Assembly: GCA_964435595.1 (NCBI GenBank)
Contig: CAYSZV010000001.1
Coordinates: 62,001 to 126,000 of the forward strand
Direction of reading: 5' to 3'
DNA length: 64,000 nt
From: Izemoplasma sp964435595
GTDB taxonomy: Bacteria > Bacillota_I > Bacilli_A > Izemoplasmatales > Izemoplasmataceae
This document shows, one piece after another, positions 16,209 through 24,746 of the stretch. Numbering within the stretch: position 1 is the first letter of the stretch; each line of letters starts with the position of its first letter. The notes beneath the pieces are model-generated. The model was not told the origin of the DNA, searched no databases, and saw only the letters and a program-made list of their open reading frames with translations. The translations under genes and the position numbers were made by a program.

Positions 16209-18380
16209 TTAAATTATTTCAAATTCTTTAGATTGATTTCCTACCATTAATTTAATCTTTCTCGCTTCTTCAATCAATTCAAAGTTTTCATTATACAAAC
16301 TGAGTTGATTGGTATCGAGATAAAAATGAATTGTCTTTTTTTCGCCAGGAAGTAGCGAGATTTTTTGATATGCTTTTAAAGATTTCAAGGGTCTTGTGAC
16401 AGACGCGTATAAATCTTCTAAGTAAACTTGTACAACTTCTTTTCCTTCAACAGATCCCGTGTTTTTCACCGACACTTCAAAGTGTAATCCTTGTCCTCTT
16501 TCAACTTGACTAGGTGTGAATAAATCTGAGTATTCAAACGTAGTATAACTCAATCCGTATCCAAATGGATATAAAGGGTCATATTTGGTGAATACATCTC
16601 CTGATTGATATCGTCTTGCGTTGTATACAATTGGGATTTGATTTCCGTCTTTAGGGAATGATATAGCGGTTTTCCCAGATGGACAGATATCCCCGAAAAT
16701 TGTTTGCGCAACGGGTATTGCACCCTCTGTTCCAGGATAATATGTCTGTAAAATTGCAGGAATGTTTTGGTCCATCCAAATAAGCTTTTGTGGACGTCCA
16801 ACCATAGATACCATAACAACTGGAATATCAGTATTTTTAGCGCTTTTCAACAAAGCAAATTCGTCGTCCTCTATTTGTAAATCGAAGCTATCTCCTAGCC
16901 ATTCTGAATGGGGCTCTTCTCCCACTACACTGATGATTACATCATATTGACTAGGTGTAGGATTTAACTGTTTTAGTTCCTCTAAATCATATGCATATGT
17001 AATTTTTGTATCCTTAGAAACAGTTCTTTTAATCGCATCTAATATCGTAAAACAATCCAAATCATTCTCATCAGCTGATGCCCATGATAATGTCCATCCT
17101 CCACAAAGATGTCTTTTACTATCTGCAGATTTACCAGTTACTAAGATTGATTTCAAGTCTTTCGAAAGTGGCAATAAGTCATTTTCATTTTTTAACAATG
17201 TGATTGATTCTGATGTAATCTCACTGGCAATTCTTTTGCTCTCTTTGTTTCCATTTAATGATACAGCAAAATCAACATCTAAATCGGATTGATCAAACAA
17301 TCCCAACTCAAATTTAACACGTAGTATATTGGATACTGCTTGGTCTAATCGTTCAATTGTAATTTCTCCATCATTCACTAATTCTTCCATGATATCTACA
17401 GCATCTAAATCAGCAACTGCCATACTAACATCTAATCCAGCATTGAATGCTTTTTTGATTGCATCTTTTTTATCTCTTGCAACACGATGACGATCAATTA
17501 ATCTATATACATCTTCCCAATCTGAAAGAGTGATACCTCTAAAGCCTAGTTCACCACGTAACACATCAGTCATAAATCTCTTACTCATTGGCATTGGTGT
17601 TCCATTTACATCTCCACCATTTACCATAATAGAATGTACACCAGCTTTGATTGCTGCTTCAAAAGGTGGTATATGATGTTCTCTTATATTTCGTTCAGAG
17701 ATATCTGCAGGTGTGCGATCCATACCATTACTTGATTCACCATATCCAACAAAGTGTTTTGCGCAAGCTGAAATCTGATTCTCGTTTTGCATTCCACTTA
17801 CCAATGCTTCACTTATTCTTGATGCCAAGTATGCATCTTCTCCCACTGATTCATATACTCGTCCCCATCTTTGATCTCTTGCTACATCAATTGTCGGAGC
17901 AAAATTTAAATTCACTCCAATCGAATTCATTTCTTTCCCAACAATTTCTCCATATTGAAATACAAGTTCATCATTCCAAGTTGATGTCACCCCTAAGTTG
18001 TGTGAGTATATTGTCGATCCCTTAACAAAATTCACACCATGAACAGCATCCGCTCCGTAAAGCATTGGAATTTTCAGTTTTGTCTGTTTTGTATAATCGT
18101 TTGATGTCTTAATATAGGTTGCCCAATCAAAAGCAGAATCGTTTCCAATTCTTGACACACCACCATATAACAATGAACCGATATTATATTGAGAATACAT
18201 AATATCAAGAAATCTTGGGTCTGTCATACTTTCAAATTGATGTTCAGATTGTAATTTGTCAAATAAAAAACAAGGTTCAAGCATAATTGTTTGTCCTATT
18301 TTTTCACGGACCGTCATTTCCTCTAACAATGCTTTTATCTTATTTTCTATATCGTTGTTAATCGTAGTGTTAAAACTCAT
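16209..18380 (-). CDS. Glycoside hydrolase family 3 beta-glucosidase-like enzyme
   Basis: 723 residues in the usual GH3 order: TIM barrel (about 15-350), alpha/beta sandwich (about 380-590) and C-terminal fibronectin-III-like domain (about 640-715). The catalytic nucleophile Asp sits in TLSDWEDV near residue 285; KHFVGYG and the substrate-binding GADAVHG are conserved. No signal peptide, so it acts on imported di- or oligosaccharides. Own ribosome site (AAGGAG) and terminator. A LacI-type operator-like palindrome lies 25 bp upstream, suggesting sugar-responsive control. Exact substrate (beta-glucoside, beta-xyloside) not decidable. Confidence 0.92.
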   Translation of the reverse strand: MSFNTTINNDIENKIKALLEEMTVREKIGQTIMLEPCFLFDKLQSEHQFESMTDPRFLDIMYSQYNIGSLLYGGVSRIGNDSAFDWATYIKTSNDYTKQTKLKIPMLYGADAVHGVNFVKGSTIYSHNLGVTSTWNDELVFQYGEIVGKEMNSIGVNLNFAPTIDVARDQRWGRVYESVGEDAYLASRISEALVSGMQNENQISACAKHFVGYGESSNGMDRTPADISERNIREHHIPPFEAAIKAGVHSIMVNGGDVNGTPMPMSKRFMTDVLRGELGFRGITLSDWEDVYRLIDRHRVARDKKDAIKKAFNAGLDVSMAVADLDAVDIMEELVNDGEITIERLDQAVSNILRVKFELGLFDQSDLDVDFAVSLNGNKESKRIASEITSESITLLKNENDLLPLSKDLKSILVTGKSADSKRHLCGGWTLSWASADENDLDCFTILDAIKRTVSKDTKITYAYDLEELKQLNPTPSQYDVIISVVGEEPHSEWLGDSFDLQIEDDEFALLKSAKNTDIPVVMVSMVGRPQKLIWMDQNIPAILQTYYPGTEGAIPVAQTIFGDICPSGKTAISFPKDGNQIPIVYNARRYQSGDVFTKYDPLYPFGYGLSYTTFEYSDLFTPSQVERGQGLHFEVSVKNTGSVEGKEVVQVYLEDLYASVTRPLKSLKAYQKISLLPGEKKTIHFYLDTNQLSLYNENFELIEEARKIKLMVGNQSKEFEII

Positions 18381-18404
18381 AATTAGTGCTCCTTTATATT
18401 TACC

Positions 18405-18416
18405 GAAATCGTTTTC
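18405..18416. promoter_or_regulatory. LacI-family operator-like palindrome before the GH3 gene
   Basis: GAAATCGTTTTC is an imperfect palindrome with a central CG, the usual geometry of LacI/CcpA-family sites. It lies between the GH3 start and its probable promoter. No LacI-family gene is in the window. Confidence 0.45.
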
Positions 18417-18602
18417 TTTTGTAGTTACAAAATACCATAATAAAAACTCTTTTACAAGATAGTTAAAATCGATTGATAATTTTTGTGCAAACTATCCAAA
18501 AATATAGATTGCAATAATGTTTCAAGAAGCAATATACTATTTCAATTGCGGTCAATTTATGATATAATTATATGATATAGGGATATATTTTTGACTATAT
18601 TG

Positions 18603-18616
18603 TGTAAGCGTTATCA
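18603..18616. promoter_or_regulatory. Perfect cre (CcpA) consensus match in the purine operon leader
   Basis: TGTAAGCGTTATCA matches the cre consensus TGWAANCGNTNWCA at every position. It lies about 85 bp before the first gene of the purine operon and about 40 bp after a TATAAT (18563-18568), a roadblock position. The surrounding 18381-18698 interval contains no gene. Confidence 0.6.
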
Positions 18617-18698
18617 TACAATAATGGCTTTGTTTGGAGCTTTTTACATAATCTGTTGAAGATTTGTCTTTCTTTTCAAAAATTGGAGGTTGATAATT

Positions 18699-19259
18699 TT
18701 GATAGACACCATCATTTTAGCTGGAGGAATGTCAAAACGATTTAAAACAAATAAACTGGCAACACTTTATAATGGGAAACCCTTAATTTGTAACGTGATA
18801 GAAACTTTCTTAGAATTTTCGGAAAATGTTACTTTAGTAACAGGGCATTACGATTTACAATATCTCTCTAATTTTATTACAAACGAAAAGATTAGAATTG
18901 TACACAATAGTGAGTATCAAAAGGGAATGTTTACTTCTGTTCAAACGGGTGTAAGTATCACAGAAAATGACTTTTTCTTAATTCCCGGGGATTATCCTTT
19001 GGTCAAACCTCAAACAATACAAAAAATAATAGATAGTTTGGGAGCAATTAGAGTGCCTATATATAAAGGAAGAAAAGGACATCCGATTTTTATATCAAAA
19101 GAGCTAATAAATCCATTGTTAAAAGAACCTTCTGACTCAAATTTAAAAATCTTCAGAGATCGACATATAGTAAATTATATTGATGTCGATGATGAGGGAA
19201 TATTATTAGATGTAGATACACTCAATGATTTGAATCAACTTAGAGAAAGGAATGAATAA
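18699..19259 (+). CDS. mocA: MocA-like molybdenum cofactor nucleotidyltransferase
   Basis: Attaches CMP to molybdopterin to make the cytosine dinucleotide form used by many molybdenum hydroxylases. 186 residues from TTG at 18699, 9 nt after GGAGG; the TTG at 18690 abuts the ribosome site and is rejected. The N-terminal IILAGGMSKRF is the NTP-binding loop of the MobA/MocA/IspD fold, and IPGDYPLV (cf. DQP/DMP) marks the metal site; YKGRKGHPI is typical of MocA/YgfJ. First gene of the purine operon, 2 nt before the next. Confidence 0.85.
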   Translation: MIDTIILAGGMSKRFKTNKLATLYNGKPLICNVIETFLEFSENVTLVTGHYDLQYLSNFITNEKIRIVHNSEYQKGMFTSVQTGVSITENDFFLIPGDYPLVKPQTIQKIIDSLGAIRVPIYKGRKGHPIFISKELINPLLKEPSDSNLKIFRDRHIVNYIDVDDEGILLDVDTLNDLNQLRERNE

Positions 19260-19261
19260 GT

Positions 19262-20059
19262 ATGTTATTAAACGAATATGTTAGACCCAAAGATTTACAC
19301 GAAGCATATGAACTCTTACTTGAAGATAAAAACAATATTATTATCGGAGGTGGAGCATGGCTGAAATTAACACACAAGGAAGTGCATCAAGTAATAGACT
19401 TATCCTCTATTGGCCTACATGAGATTATTGATAAAGGCGATTTCATTGAAATCGGTGCGATGACCTCACTTAGACAAATAGAAACAAGTAAAGTAATCCA
19501 ACAATACTATGATGGTATTGTAACAAAAGCTGTAAAAAGTATTATGGGAATGAATATAAGAAACCTAGCCACGATTGGTGGAAGTATCATGGGCCGTTAT
19601 TCATTTTCGGATATATTTACACCGCTTTTGGCTGTGGATGTTTCACTTGTTTTTTTCAATTCTGGAGAAATCTCGTTAGAAGATTTTATGAAAAACAGAA
19701 AAATGGAACGAGATATTTTAGTGAAAATCATCCTTCATAAAAAACAAGGACGAGGGTACTTCTATAATATGAAAAAGACACACTTAGATTTTGCTGTCAT
19801 CAATGTAGCGGTTACAAAAGCTGAAACAATAAAAATCGTTGTTGGAGCAAGACCAAGTATCTCTCTTAGAGCATTCAAAGCAGAAGAATATATCAATAGT
19901 ACAGAAATCAATGAAGAATCGATTCTTCATGCTGCATTATTAGCAAAAGAAGAAATCAAGGTTTCTTCTAATGCAAGAGCAAGTAAAGAATATCGATCAG
20001 AACTGATTGAAGTATATGTCAAAAGAGGACTGAAAGAGGTGTTAGATTATGAAGGTTAA
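19262..20059 (+). CDS. Molybdenum hydroxylase FAD subunit, set 1
   Basis: 265 residues; FAD_binding_5 plus CO-dehydrogenase flavoprotein C-terminal domain. IIGGGAWLKL and NLATIGGSI are the FAD-pyrophosphate loops. It passes electrons from the 2Fe-2S subunit to NAD+ or another acceptor. It overlaps the next gene by 11 bp. It is somewhat divergent from the set 2 FAD subunit at 30973: its usual TDL loop is replaced (GGGAWLK against GGTDLMV), resembling YgfM-type subunits of the selenium-linked hydroxylase group. Confidence 0.88.
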   Translation: MLLNEYVRPKDLHEAYELLLEDKNNIIIGGGAWLKLTHKEVHQVIDLSSIGLHEIIDKGDFIEIGAMTSLRQIETSKVIQQYYDGIVTKAVKSIMGMNIRNLATIGGSIMGRYSFSDIFTPLLAVDVSLVFFNSGEISLEDFMKNRKMERDILVKIILHKKQGRGYFYNMKKTHLDFAVINVAVTKAETIKIVVGARPSISLRAFKAEEYINSTEINEESILHAALLAKEEIKVSSNARASKEYRSELIEVYVKRGLKEVLDYEG

Positions 20060-20498
20060 TTTCATGTTAAACGATCATCCTGAAACATGGGAAGTTGATC
20101 CAAACGAATATTTACTTGATACATTAAGAGCTAACGACATTACATCTGTTAGACGCGGATGTGATACTACTTCTTGTGGTGTGTGTACTGTTTTATTAGA
20201 TGGTAAGCCCGTTCCTTCATGTAGTGTTTTAACTGTTTCAGTCGAAGGAAAACAAGTTTTAACTGTAGAAGGAATCAAAGATTCTGCTGAACGACTTAGT
20301 ATTCATATGGGTCATCACGGGGCAGATCAATGTGGATATTGCAATCCCTCTCTTGCACTTACAGTTTATGCAATGAAACAAGAAATCAAAAATCCTACCG
20401 AACAAGATATTAGCGAATATTTGGTTGGTAATTTATGCAGATGTACTGGATACAAAGGACAAGAGGAAGCAATTAAACTATACTTGGAGGAAGACTAA
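20049..20498 (+). CDS. Molybdenum hydroxylase 2Fe-2S subunit, set 1
   Basis: 149 residues with both clusters: plant-ferredoxin type C-x4-C-x2-C (CDTTSCGVC) then C in VPSC, and the second cluster CGYCNPS...CRCTGY. It relays electrons from the molybdenum centre to FAD. It overlaps both neighbours (ATG inside the FAD gene, TAATG with the Moco gene), so the three subunits are translated as a unit. Confidence 0.92.
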   Translation: MKVNFMLNDHPETWEVDPNEYLLDTLRANDITSVRRGCDTTSCGVCTVLLDGKPVPSCSVLTVSVEGKQVLTVEGIKDSAERLSIHMGHHGADQCGYCNPSLALTVYAMKQEIKNPTEQDISEYLVGNLCRCTGYKGQEEAIKLYLEED

Positions 20499-22822
20499 TG
20501 AGTGTAATCAATAAGGCAATCCCTTCTGTTGATGGAAAGGGGTTAATGTTAGGTAGAAAAGGTTATACTGATGACCTTGCTGAGCGTAATTCATTAATTG
20601 TCAAAGTATTAAGAAGTCCTCATCCATTCGCTAAAATAGTATCTATAAATTATGAAAAAGCATTAGAAGTCTTAGGAGTAGAACTGATTCTTACTCATAA
20701 AGATTTTAAGAGAAACTCATTTACACGTGCAGGACAAGGATATCCTGAGCCTTCTCCCCATGATAAATTTGTCCTAGACGAATATGTAAGACATATTGGT
20801 GATGAAGTAGCGTGTGTTGCTGCTCGCACTGAAAAGCAATGTATAGAAGCATTGAAATTAATCGAAGTCGAATACGAAATATTAGAGCCTGTATTGGATT
20901 TCGAACAAGCAATAGATAACAAGAATCTAGTTCACCCTGAAGATGGAATTTATGAAATGTTTCCAATCGGGTTCGAACCAAAAAGAAACATTGCTGCAAG
21001 TTACCACATGGAAGTTGGAAATGTTGAAGAAGATTTAAAACAATCTGAAGTTGTAATCAAACAGTCATTCTATACACAAGCGCAAGCACATGCAATGCTA
21101 GAGCCTCACACTGTGAACGCTAGATTAGATTATCAAGATAGATTGGTTTTATACAGTTCAACCCAAACACCAATTCACGTAAGAAGGATTTTATCTCAAA
21201 CATTAGAAGTTCCTCTATCTAGAATACGTGTAATCAAGCCTCGTGTGGGTGGTGGATTCGGTGGAAAACAAGCACTTCATGGAGAAATGTTAGTAAGTGC
21301 TGTAACTCTTCGTACCGGAAAACCATCAAAAATGATTTACACTAGACAAGAAGTATTTGAATCAAGTTGTTCAAGACATCCAATGCGATTCGATGTTACA
21401 TTAGGTTCCACAAAAGATGGAATATTAGAATCTATTGACTGTAAAGTTTTAAGTGATACAGGTGCGTACGGAGAACATGCTTTAACTGTATTTATGGTTG
21501 CAGGTAGTAAGGTTTTACCTCTATACAATAAAGTGAAAAGTGTTCGTTTCTATGGAGATGTAGTTTATACAAACCACACATCAGCCGGAGCGTTTCGAGG
21601 ATATGGAGCAATCCAAGGTAATTTTGCATTAGAAAGTGCAATAGATATGTTATGTGAAAAATTACAGATTGATCCAATTGAATTTAGAGACAAAAACATG
21701 ATGAAAGAAACAGAAACATCACCGATTTTCGAAATCATGGGAGAAGGTACTGAAGGTACTGCCATGATTATGGAATCTTGTAAACTAGAGTATTGTTTAC
21801 ACCGTGGGAAAGAAATCAGTGGATGGGATGATATTTATCCTTATAAACAAATTTCTCCAACCAAACGAAGAGCTATGGGTATGGCAATCGCAATGCAAGG
21901 TAGTGGAATTCCATATATTGATATGGGAAGTGCAACAATTAAATTAAATGATGATGGCTTCTACAATCTTCTGATTGGGGCAACTGACATTGGACAAGGT
22001 AGTGACACTGTATTGGCTCAAATCGCTGCAGAAACACTCGGATGTAGAATGGATCAAATGATCGTGTATTCATCAGATAGTGATTTGACACCGTTTGATA
22101 CCGGTGCCTATGCTTCTTCTACTACTTATGTAAGTGGAAACGCAGTATATAAAGCTGGTATGAAGATGAGAAATATGTTGTTGGAGGAAGCATCAAATGT
22201 ACTAAAAGTACCAAAAGAACACATCAATTTTGATGGAACAACTTTTGAAACTTCTGAAAACTCTATCACATTAAAAGAATTATCAAATAGGTTATATTAT
22301 AACGAAGATCAAAAGCAATTAACTGCGACGAGTAGTTACGTTGGAACAAAATCACCACCACCATTTATGACTGGATATGTAGATCTGACAGTAGATACAG
22401 AAACTGGTGAACTTGAAATCAATAATTACACAAGTATTGTAGATTGTGGAGTACCACTAAATACAATGTTGGCAAGAGGACAAGTTGAAGGTGGAATTGT
22501 GCAAGGTATCGGTATGGCAGTATATGAAGAAGTAATTATTTCTGACAAAGGAAAAATGATTACAAACGACTTCTTAAGTTATCTTATTCCAACAAGAATG
22601 GAAATCAAAAAACTAACAACTGAATTTGCAATTTCATATGAAGAAAGTGGACCATATGGAGCAAAATCGGTTGGTGAAATCGGTATAGATACACCACCTG
22701 CTGCAATCGCCAATGCAATATTCAACGCTGTAGGTGTAAGAATCACCTCTTTACCAATAACACCAGAAAAAATATTACTTGCAATGAAACGAAAGGATGA
22801 AGAAAATGAAGAAAATAAATAA
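20498..22822 (+). CDS. Molybdenum hydroxylase Moco subunit, set 1 (XdhD-like)
   Basis: 774 residues of the xanthine dehydrogenase/aldehyde oxidase large subunit. Moco contacts GGGFGGKQ, the Arg motif AFRGYG and the catalytic Glu in KSVGEIG are present. At the position that is Glu in xanthine dehydrogenases (GGKE) this protein has Gln, so substrate orientation may differ from set 2. Likely hydroxylates a purine or purine breakdown product. GGAGGAAG precedes the ATG, and its 3' end overlaps the next gene. No in-frame TGA, so no selenocysteine; a labile Se ligand remains possible for this cluster type. Confidence 0.88.
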   Translation: MSVINKAIPSVDGKGLMLGRKGYTDDLAERNSLIVKVLRSPHPFAKIVSINYEKALEVLGVELILTHKDFKRNSFTRAGQGYPEPSPHDKFVLDEYVRHIGDEVACVAARTEKQCIEALKLIEVEYEILEPVLDFEQAIDNKNLVHPEDGIYEMFPIGFEPKRNIAASYHMEVGNVEEDLKQSEVVIKQSFYTQAQAHAMLEPHTVNARLDYQDRLVLYSSTQTPIHVRRILSQTLEVPLSRIRVIKPRVGGGFGGKQALHGEMLVSAVTLRTGKPSKMIYTRQEVFESSCSRHPMRFDVTLGSTKDGILESIDCKVLSDTGAYGEHALTVFMVAGSKVLPLYNKVKSVRFYGDVVYTNHTSAGAFRGYGAIQGNFALESAIDMLCEKLQIDPIEFRDKNMMKETETSPIFEIMGEGTEGTAMIMESCKLEYCLHRGKEISGWDDIYPYKQISPTKRRAMGMAIAMQGSGIPYIDMGSATIKLNDDGFYNLLIGATDIGQGSDTVLAQIAAETLGCRMDQMIVYSSDSDLTPFDTGAYASSTTYVSGNAVYKAGMKMRNMLLEEASNVLKVPKEHINFDGTTFETSENSITLKELSNRLYYNEDQKQLTATSSYVGTKSPPPFMTGYVDLTVDTETGELEINNYTSIVDCGVPLNTMLARGQVEGGIVQGIGMAVYEEVIISDKGKMITNDFLSYLIPTRMEIKKLTTEFAISYEESGPYGAKSVGEIGIDTPPAAIANAIFNAVGVRITSLPITPEKILLAMKRKDEENEENK

Positions 22823-23435
22823 AAAACAAGTTATACAAATACTATTTTACGGATCATTATGGGGGATTTTAGAAGCTACAATTGGACATGTTTTACACTT
22901 TATACCAGCTACAATTGCTGGAAGTATCATGTTCCCTATTGCTGGTATCATTCTTTACAAAGCATATCAAAAAACAGAATCGCGACAATCATTGTTTTAC
23001 ATTGGTGTAATCGCTGCATCGATTAAATCAGTTGACTTGTTATTACCACAATTGAGTATCTATAAAACAATTAATCCGATGATTTCTATTTTGTTAGAAG
23101 CATTTGTTGTTGTGTTGGTTGTCAACTTACTAATCAGTTCCTCTCCACAAAAGAAATACATTGCATTCCCAATCGCTAGTATTGGATGGAGAGCAATATT
23201 TATTTCATGGATGGGCTTCCAATACGTTACAACAGGAAACCTCGCTCCATACATCACATCATTCGCAGCTGGATTTGAATTCGTAATTTTGGTTGGACTA
23301 TTAAGCGGAGCAATCGCTTCTATCGCAGTATTCGTTCTTGATGAAATCAGATTTAAAGTCCCTGAATTAAGCTCGAAGTGGATGTATGCAACTGGATTAT
23401 TCATCATCGCAATCATAACTACATATACACTATAA
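22806..23435 (+). CDS. Polytopic membrane protein of unknown function in the purine operon
   Basis: 209 residues, about six to seven membrane helices; start at the ATG 22806, 9 nt after AAAGG, overlapping the Moco gene. I see no known transporter signature: too small for an NCS2 purine permease and without ABC motifs. The fold is reminiscent of small ECF-type S components or accessory membrane proteins, but this is only shape. Its fixed place between hydroxylase set 1 and XdhC points to a role in purine or molybdenum-enzyme metabolism, for example substrate entry. Confidence 0.6.
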   Translation: MKKINKKQVIQILFYGSLWGILEATIGHVLHFIPATIAGSIMFPIAGIILYKAYQKTESRQSLFYIGVIAASIKSVDLLLPQLSIYKTINPMISILLEAFVVVLVVNLLISSSPQKKYIAFPIASIGWRAIFISWMGFQYVTTGNLAPYITSFAAGFEFVILVGLLSGAIASIAVFVLDEIRFKVPELSSKWMYATGLFIIAIITTYTL

Positions 23436-23447
23436 GGAGTGATGTCT

Positions 23448-24284
23448 ATGAACATCTACCAATTAACAAACAAATATATCAACGAAGGGGTTCCTTTTGT
23501 TGTCATTTCAGTTGTTGAAAAACACGGTGAAGGACCAGTTGAAGTAGGGAAAAAATTACTTCTTACAATTCATAACGATGCATTTGGGACTGTCGGTGGA
23601 GGTGCATTAGAGTACGCTGCCCGTGACTACTGTGAAGAGATATTCAAAACAAAGAAAAGCGTTACAAAAACATATCTTTTAAACGAGGGAAAAATTTTAA
23701 AAGATGCCACCACTTTGCCGATGGCATGTGGTGGAAAAGTAACCTTATTCTTTGAATATGTAGGACCAAATGAATATATTTATATCTTTGGTGCAGGGCA
23801 TGTTGGACAAGCTCTAACCAATGTCTTAAAAACAATGAACTATCACATCACAGTTGTTGATGAAAGAGAACATGTTATAAAACAATTCAAAGGTGCAGAT
23901 GATTTGGTTCATATGCCTTTTGCACAATATATTGAGGACTTTGGTGTGAAAGATGATAGTTTTGTTATTGTTTGTACACCATCACACAAATATGATTACA
24001 ACGTAATAGATAAGGTTTTGGAGAACAAGATACCATTAAAATACATTGGTATGTTGTGTAGTCCAAAAAAATTAAGAGAATACCTTGATTTGACATACGA
24101 AAAGTTTTCTCGCGAGATTGATTTATCTAACTTCTACTCTCCAATCGGATTGGATACAGGCGGAGGAAGTCCAGAAGAAATTGCCATCTCAATAGCAAGT
24201 GAAATACTCGTTGTATCAAATCATAAAAAAGGACACAAGCATATGAGGGAGGCGTTCCAAAATGATTCATATCGTTACTGGTAA
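23448..24284 (+). CDS. xdhC: XdhC/CoxI family molybdenum enzyme maturation protein
   Basis: Binds molybdenum cofactor and helps insert its sulfido (or selenido) ligand into molybdenum hydroxylases. 278 residues from the ATG 8 nt after AAGGAG. N-terminal XdhC domain contains GTVGGGALE and LPMACGGKV (conserved Cys); the C-terminal Rossmann domain has the dinucleotide loop FGAGHVGQAL and ends with the family pattern SPIGLDTGGGSPEEIAIS. Overlaps the following NTPase gene by 23 bp. Confidence 0.92.
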   Translation: MNIYQLTNKYINEGVPFVVISVVEKHGEGPVEVGKKLLLTIHNDAFGTVGGGALEYAARDYCEEIFKTKKSVTKTYLLNEGKILKDATTLPMACGGKVTLFFEYVGPNEYIYIFGAGHVGQALTNVLKTMNYHITVVDEREHVIKQFKGADDLVHMPFAQYIEDFGVKDDSFVIVCTPSHKYDYNVIDKVLENKIPLKYIGMLCSPKKLREYLDLTYEKFSREIDLSNFYSPIGLDTGGGSPEEIAISIASEILVVSNHKKGHKHMREAFQNDSYRYW

Positions 24285-24735
24285 GATGAATGCTGGAAAA
24301 TCCACCAAATTAGGCTCGTTATATGAACAAATACAAAAAGGGGATGGATTTATTTCTGTCAAGTGTATGCATTATGATAAAGTGCACGGATATGAAATTA
24401 TGCAACTTTCCAATAAGGCGTTTTACCCTCTTGTGATAAGAGATGAATTCTCACATCAAAACATGGAAATAGCTTGTCAAATAGGACCCTATCTATTTCT
24501 AAAAGATACCTTAAAGAGGATTGAAAAGGACATTGAAACTATGATTGAAAACAAAGTTTCACCAATCTTCCTAGATGAAATAGGACAATTGGAATTATAT
24601 GATCAATGTTTCAACTCGATCTTCTCTAAAATGGTAGAAAGCAACTTAGAACTTTATATCACTGTACGCGAAGATCTCGTTGATAAAGTGATTGAGAAAT
24701 ACAACATAAAACAAGTAGATATAATTACAGTTTAG
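24262..24735 (+). CDS. THEP1-like P-loop NTPase
   Basis: 157 residues. Walker A GKMNAGKST (residues 7-15) and Walker B PIFLDEIGQLEL fit the nucleoside-triphosphatase family around THEP1 (NTPase_1). The biological role of THEP1 proteins is unclear; related small P-loop proteins occur in molybdopterin and molybdate loci. Its tight overlap with xdhC suggests an assembly or chaperone task for the molybdenum enzymes. The NTPase call is firm, the task inferred. Confidence 0.7.
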   Translation: MIHIVTGKMNAGKSTKLGSLYEQIQKGDGFISVKCMHYDKVHGYEIMQLSNKAFYPLVIRDEFSHQNMEIACQIGPYLFLKDTLKRIEKDIETMIENKVSPIFLDEIGQLELYDQCFNSIFSKMVESNLELYITVREDLVDKVIEKYNIKQVDIITV

Positions 24736-24746
24736 GATGCGATAAC

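Noticed and set aside
18540..18698. Purine riboswitch before the purine operon
   Set aside because: The consensus blocks of the guanine/adenine aptamer (TATAATC, ATATGG, the two loop motifs) are absent; only a cre-like site is seen.
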